Positions 56,114 through 63,180 of a stretch of 64,000 nt of DNA are shown here, piece after piece. The notes below the pieces were generated by a model. That model saw only the letters and a list, made by a program, of their open reading frames with translations. It was not told the origin of the DNA and did no database searches. A program made the translations under genes and the position numbers. Origin of the DNA: a virus; IMG/VR virus record IMGVR_UViG_3300045902_000666, positions 1 to 64,000 of that record; one strand, written 5' to 3'. Positions within the stretch are counted from its first letter, which is position 1. Each line of letters opens with the position of its first letter.

Positions 56114-56473
56114 ATACTCCTCCTTCTTCTTTAAAGGATTTTTTTAGCTGCTTATACTTATCTTTTGTTTCTAACATTAATTTAAGTTGAGCTTTAAATT
56201 CCTTTCTTGATTTTTCAACTTCTTGCTGTTCAACAGAAGGAAGGACTTGAACTTTCTTTTCATCTTTTAAAAATCTTTTGTATACAAAAGCTAATAACAC
56301 ATTCATCTTTCTTCTGCTATTTGCTTTCATGAAAAAATAGATTTTATTTGCAAGCTTCTTTTTTGAAGAACGTGTTGCATTTTCTAAATCTATATTTTCA
56401 ATAGAAGATAAATCACCTTCTAGTACAAGATTTTTTTCTGAAATTCTTTTTTTAATTTCAATTACAGCATTCT
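56103..56473 (-). pseudogene. 3' part of a phage gene split by a TnpB element
   Basis: QNAVIEIKKRISEKNLVLEG and a Lys-rich helical region run to TAA at 56103. The first residues of the longer frame (MKPNPSPLAWVGSS) come from the IS605-type end, not the gene. The 5' part appears at 57750-57847 on the other side of the element. Confidence 0.6.
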
Positions 56474-57780
56474 GTGAACTACCCACCCACGCCAGAGGCG
56501 ATGGGTTGGGCTTCAAGGGTCAACGCTCCTACCAACGTAGGCAACTTACCTTGATTTTTCCTATCCGTTCCAGATAAGATATTTTTTAATGCAAATGATT
56601 TAATGTTTATGGCAGCATTTACATCTCTTGAAACTAAACCCCCACACTTAGGGCAAGTCCATTCCCTATCGGATAGGGTTAGGTCCTTGTTTATATACCC
56701 GCAATTTGCGTGTAGCTTAGATGATGGTTCAAATCTACCAATTTTCAGAATGTTTTTTCCGTACCATTCTGCCTTGTATTCCAACATTGTTACGAAGGTT
56801 GACCAACTCGCATCACTTATTGATTGCGCAAGTTTGTGGTTCTTTACCATATTGGAAACCGCTAAATCTTCAATCGCTAAACTATCGTGGTTCTTGATTA
56901 GTTCACTTGAAGTTTTATGTAGAAAGTCTTTTCTTTGATTAGCTACTTTTTCGTGGATTACGGCTAATTTTTGCTTTGTTCTTTTACCTTTATGTTTTGA
57001 GTATTTGCGTTGTACATACTTTAATTTAGATTGTGCTTTACAAAGGTGTTTTGGATTTTCAAACTCTTTTCCGTCAGATGCGACAAGATATGTTTTAATT
57101 CCTAAATCAATTCCAATTGTTGTATTTTCTCTAACCCTTGCTTTTGGTTTTGCATCTTCTCCTGTATCACATAGTATTGAAACAAAATATTTTCCTGTCG
57201 GTGTTCTGCTTATTGTCGCTTGCCTAATCGCACCTTTAATTGGTCTGTGTACAACAATATCAATTCCTTTCCTGAACTTTGGGATAACCAACTTGCCGTT
57301 TTTTAATGAAACATTTTGTGGAATATTGAAACTACCACCGCTTGATTTCTTTTTAAATTTTGGAAACTTGTTTTGCCCTTTAAAAAATGCAGTGTATGAT
57401 TTGTCTAAGTTAGTTATTGATTGTTGCAAAGATTGACTGTTAATTTCTTTAAGCCATTCGCATTCTGTTTTAAGGTCTTTTAACTGGCTGTGCAAAGCAA
57501 AACAACTTAAATTAATCTTGTAACCTGCCCAAGCCATTTGCTTAACTTCTAAAGCGAGATTATACACAAAACGACTTGCTCCGATATGCTTATTAAGCAA
57601 GACGGTTTGTTCTTTTGTAGGGGTTAATCTATATTTAAAAGCTTTTAACATCAATTATAAATATGTGCAAATATATAAAAGTTTAAAGAAACCGCAAAAT
57701 TTATTTAAAACGATTATTAACTTTGTATTAGGTCGCTTTCATCCCACCCACAGCAAAGCTGATGAGTGGGCTTTCGCTCC
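56474..57780 (-). mobile_element. IS200/IS605-type element carrying tnpB
   Basis: Bounded on one side by GTGAACTACCCACCCACGCC with a CCCA..TGGG hairpin and on the other by a hairpin-forming CCCACCCACAGCAAAGCTG and GTGGGCTTTCG. It carries only tnpB, no tnpA. Phage coding sequence on both sides appears to be one interrupted gene. Exact ends are approximate. Confidence 0.65.
56479..57654 (-). CDS. tnpB: TnpB RNA-guided nuclease
   Basis: A 391-residue protein. N-terminal MMLKAFKYRLTPTKEQTVLL and ASRFVYNLALEVKQ are typical OrfB. Catalytic motifs are complete: IGIDLGIKTYLVASD, LAIEDLAVSNM, zinc finger CGYINKDLTLSDREWTCPKC, and RDVNAAINI. It appears intact and could be active. It would use the transcript of the element's right end as guide RNA. 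Confidence 0.9.
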   Translation of the reverse strand: MMLKAFKYRLTPTKEQTVLLNKHIGASRFVYNLALEVKQMAWAGYKINLSCFALHSQLKDLKTECEWLKEINSQSLQQSITNLDKSYTAFFKGQNKFPKFKKKSSGGSFNIPQNVSLKNGKLVIPKFRKGIDIVVHRPIKGAIRQATISRTPTGKYFVSILCDTGEDAKPKARVRENTTIGIDLGIKTYLVASDGKEFENPKHLCKAQSKLKYVQRKYSKHKGKRTKQKLAVIHEKVANQRKDFLHKTSSELIKNHDSLAIEDLAVSNMVKNHKLAQSISDASWSTFVTMLEYKAEWYGKNILKIGRFEPSSKLHANCGYINKDLTLSDREWTCPKCGGLVSRDVNAAINIKSFALKNILSGTDRKNQGKLPTLVGALTLEAQPIASGVGG

Positions 57781-57847
57781 CTCTATGTAAATTTGTTTTG
57801 ATGGCTTGATTACTATAATCTAAGCCTGTTTTTTTTGAAGTTTCCAT
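57750..57847 (-). pseudogene. 5' part of the phage gene split by the TnpB element
   Basis: ATG at 57847 opens METSKKTGLDYSNQAIKTNL, running into the IS605-type left end. The remainder of the gene is probably QNAVIEIKK.. at 56473-56103. Confidence 0.5.
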
Positions 57848-57887
57848 GTTTAATTTTTTTTATGATTAATATTTTATATGCTTTTTT

Positions 57888-57985
57888 CCATATAAACACC
57901 ATTTATATGGATTTTTTAATATAAGGTCTAGACCTTATAATAACCTTTAAGGTTATAGCCTGATAATAAAACAGGGCTTCTAATT
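57888..57985. promoter_or_regulatory. Cluster of four adjacent palindromes
   Basis: In order: CCATATAAA/TTTATATGG, the perfect palindrome ATAAGGTCTAGACCTTAT, ATAACCTT/AAGGTTAT and CCTG/CAGG. Such tandem stems can mark a replication start, a termination zone or a structured leader of the split gene below. No coding sequence. Role unknown. Confidence 0.45.
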
Positions 57986-58021
57986 TTTATCTATTTATTT
58001 TTCATAACATTTATTTTTTGT

Positions 58022-58091
58022 GCGAGTAATGGGATTCGAACCCATGAACAAGCTTTTAGAGAGCTTCACTTTACCACTAAATTATACTCGC
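58022..58091 (-). tRNA. Amber suppressor tRNA (CTA)
   Basis: Perfect acceptor GCGAGTA/TACTCGC, D arm with TTTAGTGGTAAAGT, T arm ATGGG/CCCAT. Anticodon stem AAGCT/AGCTT has loop CTCTAAA, giving CTA, which reads UAG. The charging identity is not clear from the body. A gene nearby (58482-58874) contains an early in-frame TAG. Confidence 0.8.
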
Positions 58092-58097
58092 ATTTGA

Positions 58098-58170
58098 GCA
58101 GGAGGATGGATTCGAACCACCGTACTTTGGGATTGCGGCCCAACGCTTGAACACGCTCAGCTACTCCTGC
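58098..58170 (-). tRNA. tRNA-Cys (GCA)
   Basis: Perfect acceptor GCAGGAG/CTCCTGC, anticodon arm TTGGG/CCCAA with loop CCGCAAT. Position 33 is C, which is unusual. T arm GGTGG/CCATC. Confidence 0.7.
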
Positions 58171-58175
58171 ATGGT

Positions 58176-58221
58176 GGGAGTTGAAGATTCTCACTTCAAG
58201 GTCCTACTTCAGACCACTCCC
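58176..58221 (-). tRNA. Truncated tRNA-like minihelix
   Basis: GGGAGT/ACTCCC ends pair and a hairpin GGTC/GACC lies within; total 46 nt with no D or T arm. The acceptor resembles the tRNA-Tyr copies at 26901 and 29656. Likely a deletion remnant. Confidence 0.35.
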
Positions 58222-58228
58222 TAATTTT

Positions 58229-58489
58229 TTATTCTATCAAAGCAATTATCATTTTATCTTGTTCAACAATTTTCAATTTACCTCTAAACATTAAAGAACC
58301 TTTTGTATGCTCATTGCCCGGAGTTTCTTTTGTAGAAAAGCCAACAGTAGAATCTAAATGATTAACATAAAAACTTTGACCTTTATGTTTCACAACCCAA
58401 GGAGCTATTGTAGTATCTTCATTATGTTTCTTGTTATAATGAAATACTATCCTTTGGACAATATTATCTTGAAAGATAACCTTATTCAT
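58229..58489 (-). CDS. Hypothetical protein
   Basis: An 86-residue protein starting MNKVIFQDNIVQRIVFHYNK, with STVGFSTKETPGNEHTKGSL. Overlaps the upstream peptidyl-tRNA-hydrolase-like gene by 8 nt, so the two are coupled. No family recognised. Confidence 0.6.
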   Translation of the reverse strand: MNKVIFQDNIVQRIVFHYNKKHNEDTTIAPWVVKHKGQSFYVNHLDSTVGFSTKETPGNEHTKGSLMFRGKLKIVEQDKMIIALIE

Positions 58490-58874
58490 TGGTCACCTCC
58501 TTTTCTTTTTTATGAAACTTAGTGTATTCTTTTAAAGCCAATGGTAAATTAGAAACAAGTTTATATGTTTCCTCGTGTGGCTCTAAAATTATAGATGTGA
58601 TTTGATTATCTATATCAGGCTCTGTAAATGCAGAATGCTTAATACCTTTTTCAGAAGCTTTTAATAAAAGTTCCTTTAAAGCATTTTCATCTTTAACAGA
58701 TAATAAAATAAGATAATTTGAATTGTGATACCACTGATAAAAAGCCTCAGGATGCTCATAAGAAAATTGCGGTATCGAGTGTGCAGATTGCACTGCCTGA
58801 TAACCAGGCGTAATATCCCTTCTGGTTACGATAACCAATTTAGGATTTTTGTTATTTGTAGTAATCTACTTCAT
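58482..58874 (-). CDS. Peptidyl-tRNA hydrolase 2-like protein with in-frame TAG at codon 3
   Basis: LVIVTRRDITPGYQAVQSAHS, NYLILLSVKDENALKELL and SAFTEPDIDNQITSIIL match the Pth2 fold pattern (V-R-x-D..G..A.Q..HA; E-x-D). From ATG at 58874 the frame reads MK, TAG (58866-58868), ITTNNKNPK then the conserved core. Without readthrough it would have to start at a TTG inside the first strand. The CTA suppressor tRNA is 391 nt downstream. A promoter lies at 58932-58963. Confidence 0.65.
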
Positions 58875-58931
58875 GACTTTTTTTTTCTTTTAAATATATG
58901 AAAAATTTATTTTTTCAAAAAATTGTATGAA

Positions 58932-58963
58932 CAAAGATAATAAAAAGTTTTTGATAAAGTCAA
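58932..58963 (-). promoter_or_regulatory. Host-type promoter
   Basis: Minus strand: TTGAC, 19 nt containing AAAAACTTTTTAT, then TATCTTTGTTCATACAATT. Drives 58874-58229. Confidence 0.6.
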
Positions 58964-59116
58964 GTGATTTCAAAAAATTTTTTCATAAAACAACTTTGTC
59001 CACAAAAAACTAGACCTAAAAATGTGATAATCAATATGTTACAACCACTTGTTAAAAAATAAAAAATTATTGCAATCCATGTCGTATTACAATAAATTTT
59101 CCTCACATTTATAATT

Positions 59117-59458
59117 ATGGAAATGTTACTTATACTTTTGTTTTTTTGTTTTTCTACAGCCAGCATGTGCGTATTTTTACACAATTGTATGGAGCCTGAA
59201 ATGGTATTTCGTAGATATTATTTATGGCTAACTTATCATTGGATAAGAAGTTGGCGAAAGAAGGACAGATGGAAAAGGCCTTTTTTAAAAATAATTGGAA
59301 TGTGTGTATTTTGTAATTCTGTTTATATAGGACTATTTTGTTTTACTTTATTCAATATCATATTTTTAAATTTTTCAATAACCAACTTTATATTATTATG
59401 CCCTCTATTCATAGGAACACAACATATTTTAATCAAATTACTGCTTAGGTTAAAATAG
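59117..59458 (+). CDS. Membrane protein
   Basis: A 113-residue protein with three hydrophobic segments (LLILLFFCFSTASMCVFL; MCVFCNSVYIGLFCFTLF; ILLCPLFIGTQHILIKLL) around a conserved RRYYLWLTYHWIRSWRKKDR. A second, truncated copy of the core lies on the minus strand at 59624. Function unknown. Confidence 0.6.
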   Translation: MEMLLILLFFCFSTASMCVFLHNCMEPEMVFRRYYLWLTYHWIRSWRKKDRWKRPFLKIIGMCVFCNSVYIGLFCFTLFNIIFLNFSITNFILLCPLFIGTQHILIKLLLRLK

Positions 59459-59499
59459 CATGGAACTGATTTTAAAAGCGGTCTAAGCAACATTCTTTA

Positions 59500-59637
59500 A
59501 AATTAAAAGGAAGAAAACTTATTGAATCTCAAAAGAAAAAAATAAGCGAAAATTCTCCTTTTAAAGGAATTAAAAGAAGTGAAGAATATAAAAGAAAAAT
59601 GTCAGAGACCTGCAAAAAAAGATTCAAAAAAGACTAA
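59500..59637 (+). pseudogene. Homing-endonuclease C-terminal remnant
   Basis: The plus-strand frame KLKGRKLIESQKKKISEN and GIKRSEEYKRKMSETCKKRF is the NUMOD3-like DNA-binding tail seen in GIY-YIG endonucleases, without the catalytic part. Confidence 0.5.
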
Positions 59638-59806
59638 GAAGCCATCTTTTCCAACGGTCTTTCTTTCTCCAATTTTTTATCCAATGATAAGTTAACCAAA
59701 GATAATATCTTCTTAGAATCATATTTGGTTTCATGCACTCTTGAATAAATAGTCCAAATCCTACTATCGCTAGGGAGAAGAGTAATAAATTTATTTGTAT
59801 TTCCAT
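59624..59806 (-). pseudogene. Truncated copy of the 59117 membrane protein
   Basis: MEIQINLLLFSLAIVGFGLF and RRYYLWLTYHWIKNWRKKDR repeat the 59117 core but on the opposite strand, and then stop after RWLLSLF. Inverted duplication with loss of the C-terminal half, next to the NUMOD remnant. Confidence 0.5.
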
Positions 59807-60486
59807 ATAAATCCACCTGCCGTATTTCTATATCCTCTACATACCATATTTATTTTATTATTAGAAATACCAATACTTCTTTGAACCTCTTGAGCAGATG
59901 GCCATTCCTTTATAATTTTTCCATCTTTATCACATTGTAAAACTGCTATACCTCTTTTGTTAATTAGTGCTTTTCCTATTTTGTTTTTATGTTCTTCTGT
60001 AATTTTACTTCCATTCTTAACTCCAGGTTTTGATTTAAAAAACTCGGAATCTATTGTAAATTTCTTGCCTTTTACAAAAGGTATCCCTCCTGTTTTAAAT
60101 CCATGAGTATTACCTTTTAATTTAGCTGAAATTTTTAATTTTGATTCAATAGACAACTCATTATAATCTCCGCCATTAGTAGAATTAACTAATTTAAACC
60201 CCCAAGATTTATATAGAGATATATAATACGGTTCCCAGAATTTATAATCATCAACTTCATCTAAAAACTCTATTTTTGGTATGTGGTTTTTATCTAATAA
60301 TTTTTTAATCCAACAATCTTTGTGAGTTTGTTTGAATTTAGATTTTTGTATATGTTCTTTAAGCCTCTTATTTAAAGACCTAGATGTAATACCAATGTAT
60401 TTTATTTCATTAGTTTCAGGGTCTATTAAACAATAAACCTTAAACTTAAGCCGCTTTTCCATAGACAAAAATTTTTTTAGTATCAT
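59791..60486 (-). CDS. GIY-YIG homing endonuclease
   Basis: A 231-residue protein; start at 60486 or at the Met of MEKRLKFKVYCLI (60462). VYCLIDPETNEIKYIGITSRSLNKRL is the GIY-YIG core. Two NUMOD-type repeats follow (SIESKLKISAKLKGN, TEEHKNKIGKALINKRG) and a C-terminal helix-turn-helix EVQRSIGISNNKINMVCRG. Overlaps the small ORF at 60446-60604. Confidence 0.85.
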   Translation of the reverse strand: MILKKFLSMEKRLKFKVYCLIDPETNEIKYIGITSRSLNKRLKEHIQKSKFKQTHKDCWIKKLLDKNHIPKIEFLDEVDDYKFWEPYYISLYKSWGFKLVNSTNGGDYNELSIESKLKISAKLKGNTHGFKTGGIPFVKGKKFTIDSEFFKSKPGVKNGSKITEEHKNKIGKALINKRGIAVLQCDKDGKIIKEWPSAQEVQRSIGISNNKINMVCRGYRNTAGGFIWKYK

Positions 60487-60604
60487 AAGTAAATGACACT
60501 ATTTTTTTTCTTTTTCCTTTAAGTGGTTTTATTTCTTTATCACTTGGCAAAAGTGTTATCTCGCAACCACGCTTTGTTCTGCAACTATTAGAAATTCCAT
60601 TCAT
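60446..60604 (-). CDS. Small ORF (52 aa)
   Basis: ATG at 60604 opens MNGISNSCRTKRGCEITLLP and ends GKAA at TAA. A TATTTATA box (60615) lies between it and the upstream gene's TGA. The GIY-YIG gene overlaps its 3' end in another frame, so it may be a gene cut short by that insertion. Confidence 0.45.
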   Translation of the reverse strand: MNGISNSCRTKRGCEITLLPSDKEIKPLKGKRKKIVSFTYDTKKIFVYGKAA

Positions 60605-60625
60605 AATTTTTTTATCTATAAATAA

Positions 60626-60913
60626 TCATAAAATTTCTATAACCTTACCGAATACATTTTTTGTCCACCCGTTTATGTGTCCTTTATTATTTCCAATTAA
60701 ACATCCTTTATTGGCATCTTTTGCTTTTACTAAATGTGTGTAAAGATTTCCACGAACTTTACAATATACAATATCACCTACTTCAACCTTGTCCCATGTT
60801 ATAGGAACCAACCTAACAGGTTGTTTTGATTTAATCAATGGCAACATAGAGTTACCGGGTTCTTTACTTATGATTGTTTCTCCATTCATTAATTTTTCTA
60901 CTTTCCAATTCAT
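60626..60913 (-). CDS. S24/S26-type peptidase-like protein
   Basis: A 95-residue protein: SKEPGNSMLPLIKSKQPVRL carries the S-M-x-P serine motif and VEVGDIVYCKVRGNLYTHLV KAKD the region with the His/Lys site seen in LexA/signal-peptidase folds. Short compared with typical family members, so catalysis is uncertain. It ends in TGA. Confidence 0.6.
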   Translation of the reverse strand: MNWKVEKLMNGETIISKEPGNSMLPLIKSKQPVRLVPITWDKVEVGDIVYCKVRGNLYTHLVKAKDANKGCLIGNNKGHINGWTKNVFGKVIEIL

Positions 60914-60942
60914 ATTTTTACTTTTAAATTATACAAAATAAA

Positions 60943-60973
60943 AAAGGGAGCACTGTTAACCAGGCTCCCTTTA
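60943..60973. terminator. Terminator-like hairpin
   Basis: AAAGGGAGC pairs with GCTCCCTTT around ACTGTTAACCAG, between 60994 and 60913. Confidence 0.65.
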
Positions 60974-60993
60974 ATAATAAATAGCAGAAAAAA

Positions 60994-61287
60994 TTATCTA
61001 GCAACTTCTTTATTGTATTGCTTTAATAAAGCATTGAAATTGCTGTACTGTTCTCTGCTGATGTTTTTGTTCTTGAAGTTCTCAGAAACTCTTGCTTTTA
61101 CATCAGAAAGATAATTTCTTCCTTTGTTGTGAGTTCTTGAAGCTTCAGAAAGAGAAAGTTTTTTTCTGATAGCAGTTTGAAGAATCTTAATTCCATTCTC
61201 AATACTAGTTTGAGAAGGATTTTTCTGAGTTCTTGTTCTAGAACTTGCAGCTTTTTTTGAAGCTGGCTTTCTACTTACAGTTGCCAT
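60994..61287 (-). CDS. Small basic protein
   Basis: MATVSRKPASKKAASSRTRT begins a 97-residue, Lys/Arg/Ser-rich N-terminus followed by a helical C-terminus (ISREQYSNFNALLKQYNKEV). It resembles phage histone-like or DNA-condensing proteins in composition only. Confidence 0.5.
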   Translation of the reverse strand: MATVSRKPASKKAASSRTRTQKNPSQTSIENGIKILQTAIRKKLSLSEASRTHNKGRNYLSDVKARVSENFKNKNISREQYSNFNALLKQYNKEVAR

Positions 61288-61417
61288 TGTTCTTGTTTTT
61301 TTGTTATACATTTGTTTATAAAGAATTTAGGATACAAATCTAATCAAAAAACACAATTCGTGCAAATTTTTTTAAAAAAATTTTCAATCAATTGAAAATC
61401 AACTATTTAAATACTGC

Positions 61418-61954
61418 TCAATCAATTATACCTCTTTCGTATTTGAAAAATTTAATAACATCATCCCACGTATGAAATGGGTCAATCCCGAATTGGATAT
61501 GTTTCCCAATAAATTTACCAGCACCATACTTAGTTCTGTCATCAATAAGATAATGGCCCATAGCCAAATCTTTTCTGAATGTCAAATCCATTTTCTTGTG
61601 AGCAAATTCACCAAAATGTTTTTCAATCCATATTCTTTTCTCTGTAAATGAATCAGGATTTCCCCATGATGGTGCAGAAAGAAAACGAACATCATAAAAT
61701 CTTCCAAGTTCCATTACAGCTTCTTTTGCTCCCGGAATCAATTCTAGTTCTGCATAAAATTTTGGTTGTCTGTAATGTTTATTGTCTTTGAACTCCTGTG
61801 GAGTTATACCCATTCTTTCTGCCCATATTGTAGCTGTTTTATCAAAATCTGCTACAACTCCATCCATATCAACAAACACTATTTCTTGGCCATTTGCATC
61901 AGTAAGTGCTCTTAAAAAAACACTTTTTATGTCTACATTAAGTTCTTTTAACAT
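61418..61954 (-). CDS. HAD-type 5'-nucleotidase/phosphatase
   Basis: A 178-residue protein. IVFVDMDGVVADF is HAD motif I (DxD), LSAPSW near motif II, RKDLAMGHYLIDDRTK motifs III/IV. The cap and spacing fit the NT5C-type 5'(3')-deoxyribonucleotidases of T4-like phages. Its start overlaps the 61948 gene stop. Confidence 0.8.
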   Translation of the reverse strand: MLKELNVDIKSVFLRALTDANGQEIVFVDMDGVVADFDKTATIWAERMGITPQEFKDNKHYRQPKFYAELELIPGAKEAVMELGRFYDVRFLSAPSWGNPDSFTEKRIWIEKHFGEFAHKKMDLTFRKDLAMGHYLIDDRTKYGAGKFIGKHIQFGIDPFHTWDDVIKFFKYERGIID

Positions 61955-62946
61955 ACGAATTTCATTAAATAATTTTTAACCACTTCCCAGTTTGGCCACT
62001 TGTCGGTTTTAAACTTGAGAAATTTCCCTTCAAAATCTGCTTGACCATTATGGTCCCAGTTATCAACCAAAAAATCTCCTTTTACTAAAGATTTATCTGG
62101 GCACAAAATCAATCTTTCCAAATATTCCTCTCCAAGATATTTTTCAACCCACTCAGCTTTTTCAGAATATGAATGTATATTCTTTATAGACGGTCTTGTT
62201 AAAATATATATGTCATAATATACCTCAAGCTCTTTAAGCGCTTCTAAAGCCCCAGGAATAGGTTTTAAGCGGGAAAAGAAACCAAATTTAGATTGAGGGT
62301 ATGCAACATCTGGGAATTTAGCCTTATAAACTTGCCAAAGACCACTATAATCACAAATTGTATCATCCATATCTACATACAATTTCTTTCTTATGGCCAC
62401 TCCAAATCTTTTATAAATCTCTTCTACAGTAAGATTTTTATCTCCTTCTAAATCTCTTATCCTATATCCCTTTGGGTAATACGCAATGGTTTCTAGTTTC
62501 AATTTAAGTCCAGCTTTTATACCAGCTTCATCAAATCCTGTTTGACCACCAGAACGAACAACCTCAAGTTTTAATCTTAAGTTTGTATGGCTTGCAATTG
62601 CTTTGACAAGTGAATATGTAAATTCATCACATTGATTTTGTGTCATTGCGCCCTGCATAGTGTAAATACCATTACCTGCAATATTTAAAACAAAAGTTTT
62701 CTTTGAAGTTTCGTTTTCAAAATACTTGTTAATAGCAGAAACAATCTTACTTGCTTTTTCAGAAATATCACCAGAAGGTGTTACTGGTAAATAAAGTTTA
62801 TTATGTTGTAAAGCCAAACTCTTGGTTAGTTTTTCTCCGGGAGAATCAAACTTAATAGCAATTGCCATTGTTACATCTGATTCCTTTATGTTTACTTCTG
62901 TCCTATGTTTATAATCTGAACTGTCGTCTTCTCTTAAAATTAACAT
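61948..62946 (-). CDS. SLOG-like domain fused to HAD phosphatase
   Basis: A 332-residue protein. The N-terminal third is unassigned. VVRSGGQTGFDEAGIKAGLK is the nucleotide-binding loop of YspA/TIR-SLOG type domains. The C-terminus has LYVDMDDTICDYS (HAD motif I), ILTRPS (II) and FLVDNWDHNGQ (IV). The two activities may sense or cleave a nucleotide signal. Adjacent to a second HAD gene, probably one operon. Confidence 0.7.
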   Translation of the reverse strand: MLILREDDSSDYKHRTEVNIKESDVTMAIAIKFDSPGEKLTKSLALQHNKLYLPVTPSGDISEKASKIVSAINKYFENETSKKTFVLNIAGNGIYTMQGAMTQNQCDEFTYSLVKAIASHTNLRLKLEVVRSGGQTGFDEAGIKAGLKLKLETIAYYPKGYRIRDLEGDKNLTVEEIYKRFGVAIRKKLYVDMDDTICDYSGLWQVYKAKFPDVAYPQSKFGFFSRLKPIPGALEALKELEVYYDIYILTRPSIKNIHSYSEKAEWVEKYLGEEYLERLILCPDKSLVKGDFLVDNWDHNGQADFEGKFLKFKTDKWPNWEVVKNYLMKFVC

Positions 62947-62957
62947 CTTATTCTGTT

Positions 62958-63180
62958 TTAAAATAATATTTCCTTCGATTCCCTTAGCTTATAAAACTCA
63001 CTTTTCCACAATCTTATACCATTTTTAGATGATTTTAATTTCTCAAATAACTCATCTGAAATAACAACCTCTTTCAAGTCGTTATCTGGTCTTTCATATT
63101 CATCAGGAACTTCATCAGGCATAGAATCCCAATATTCCTGAACATAATCTTTATAATCTTGCTTGCTTAAGTCAATTACC
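62958..63180 (-). pseudogene. C-terminal fragment of a phage gene cut by the TnpB element
   Basis: The open frame DLSKQDYKDYVQEYWDSMPD EVPDEYERPD continues to KSEFYKLRESKEILF and TAA, with no start; its 5' side merges into the TnpB gene end at 63172-63180. Confidence 0.55.
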
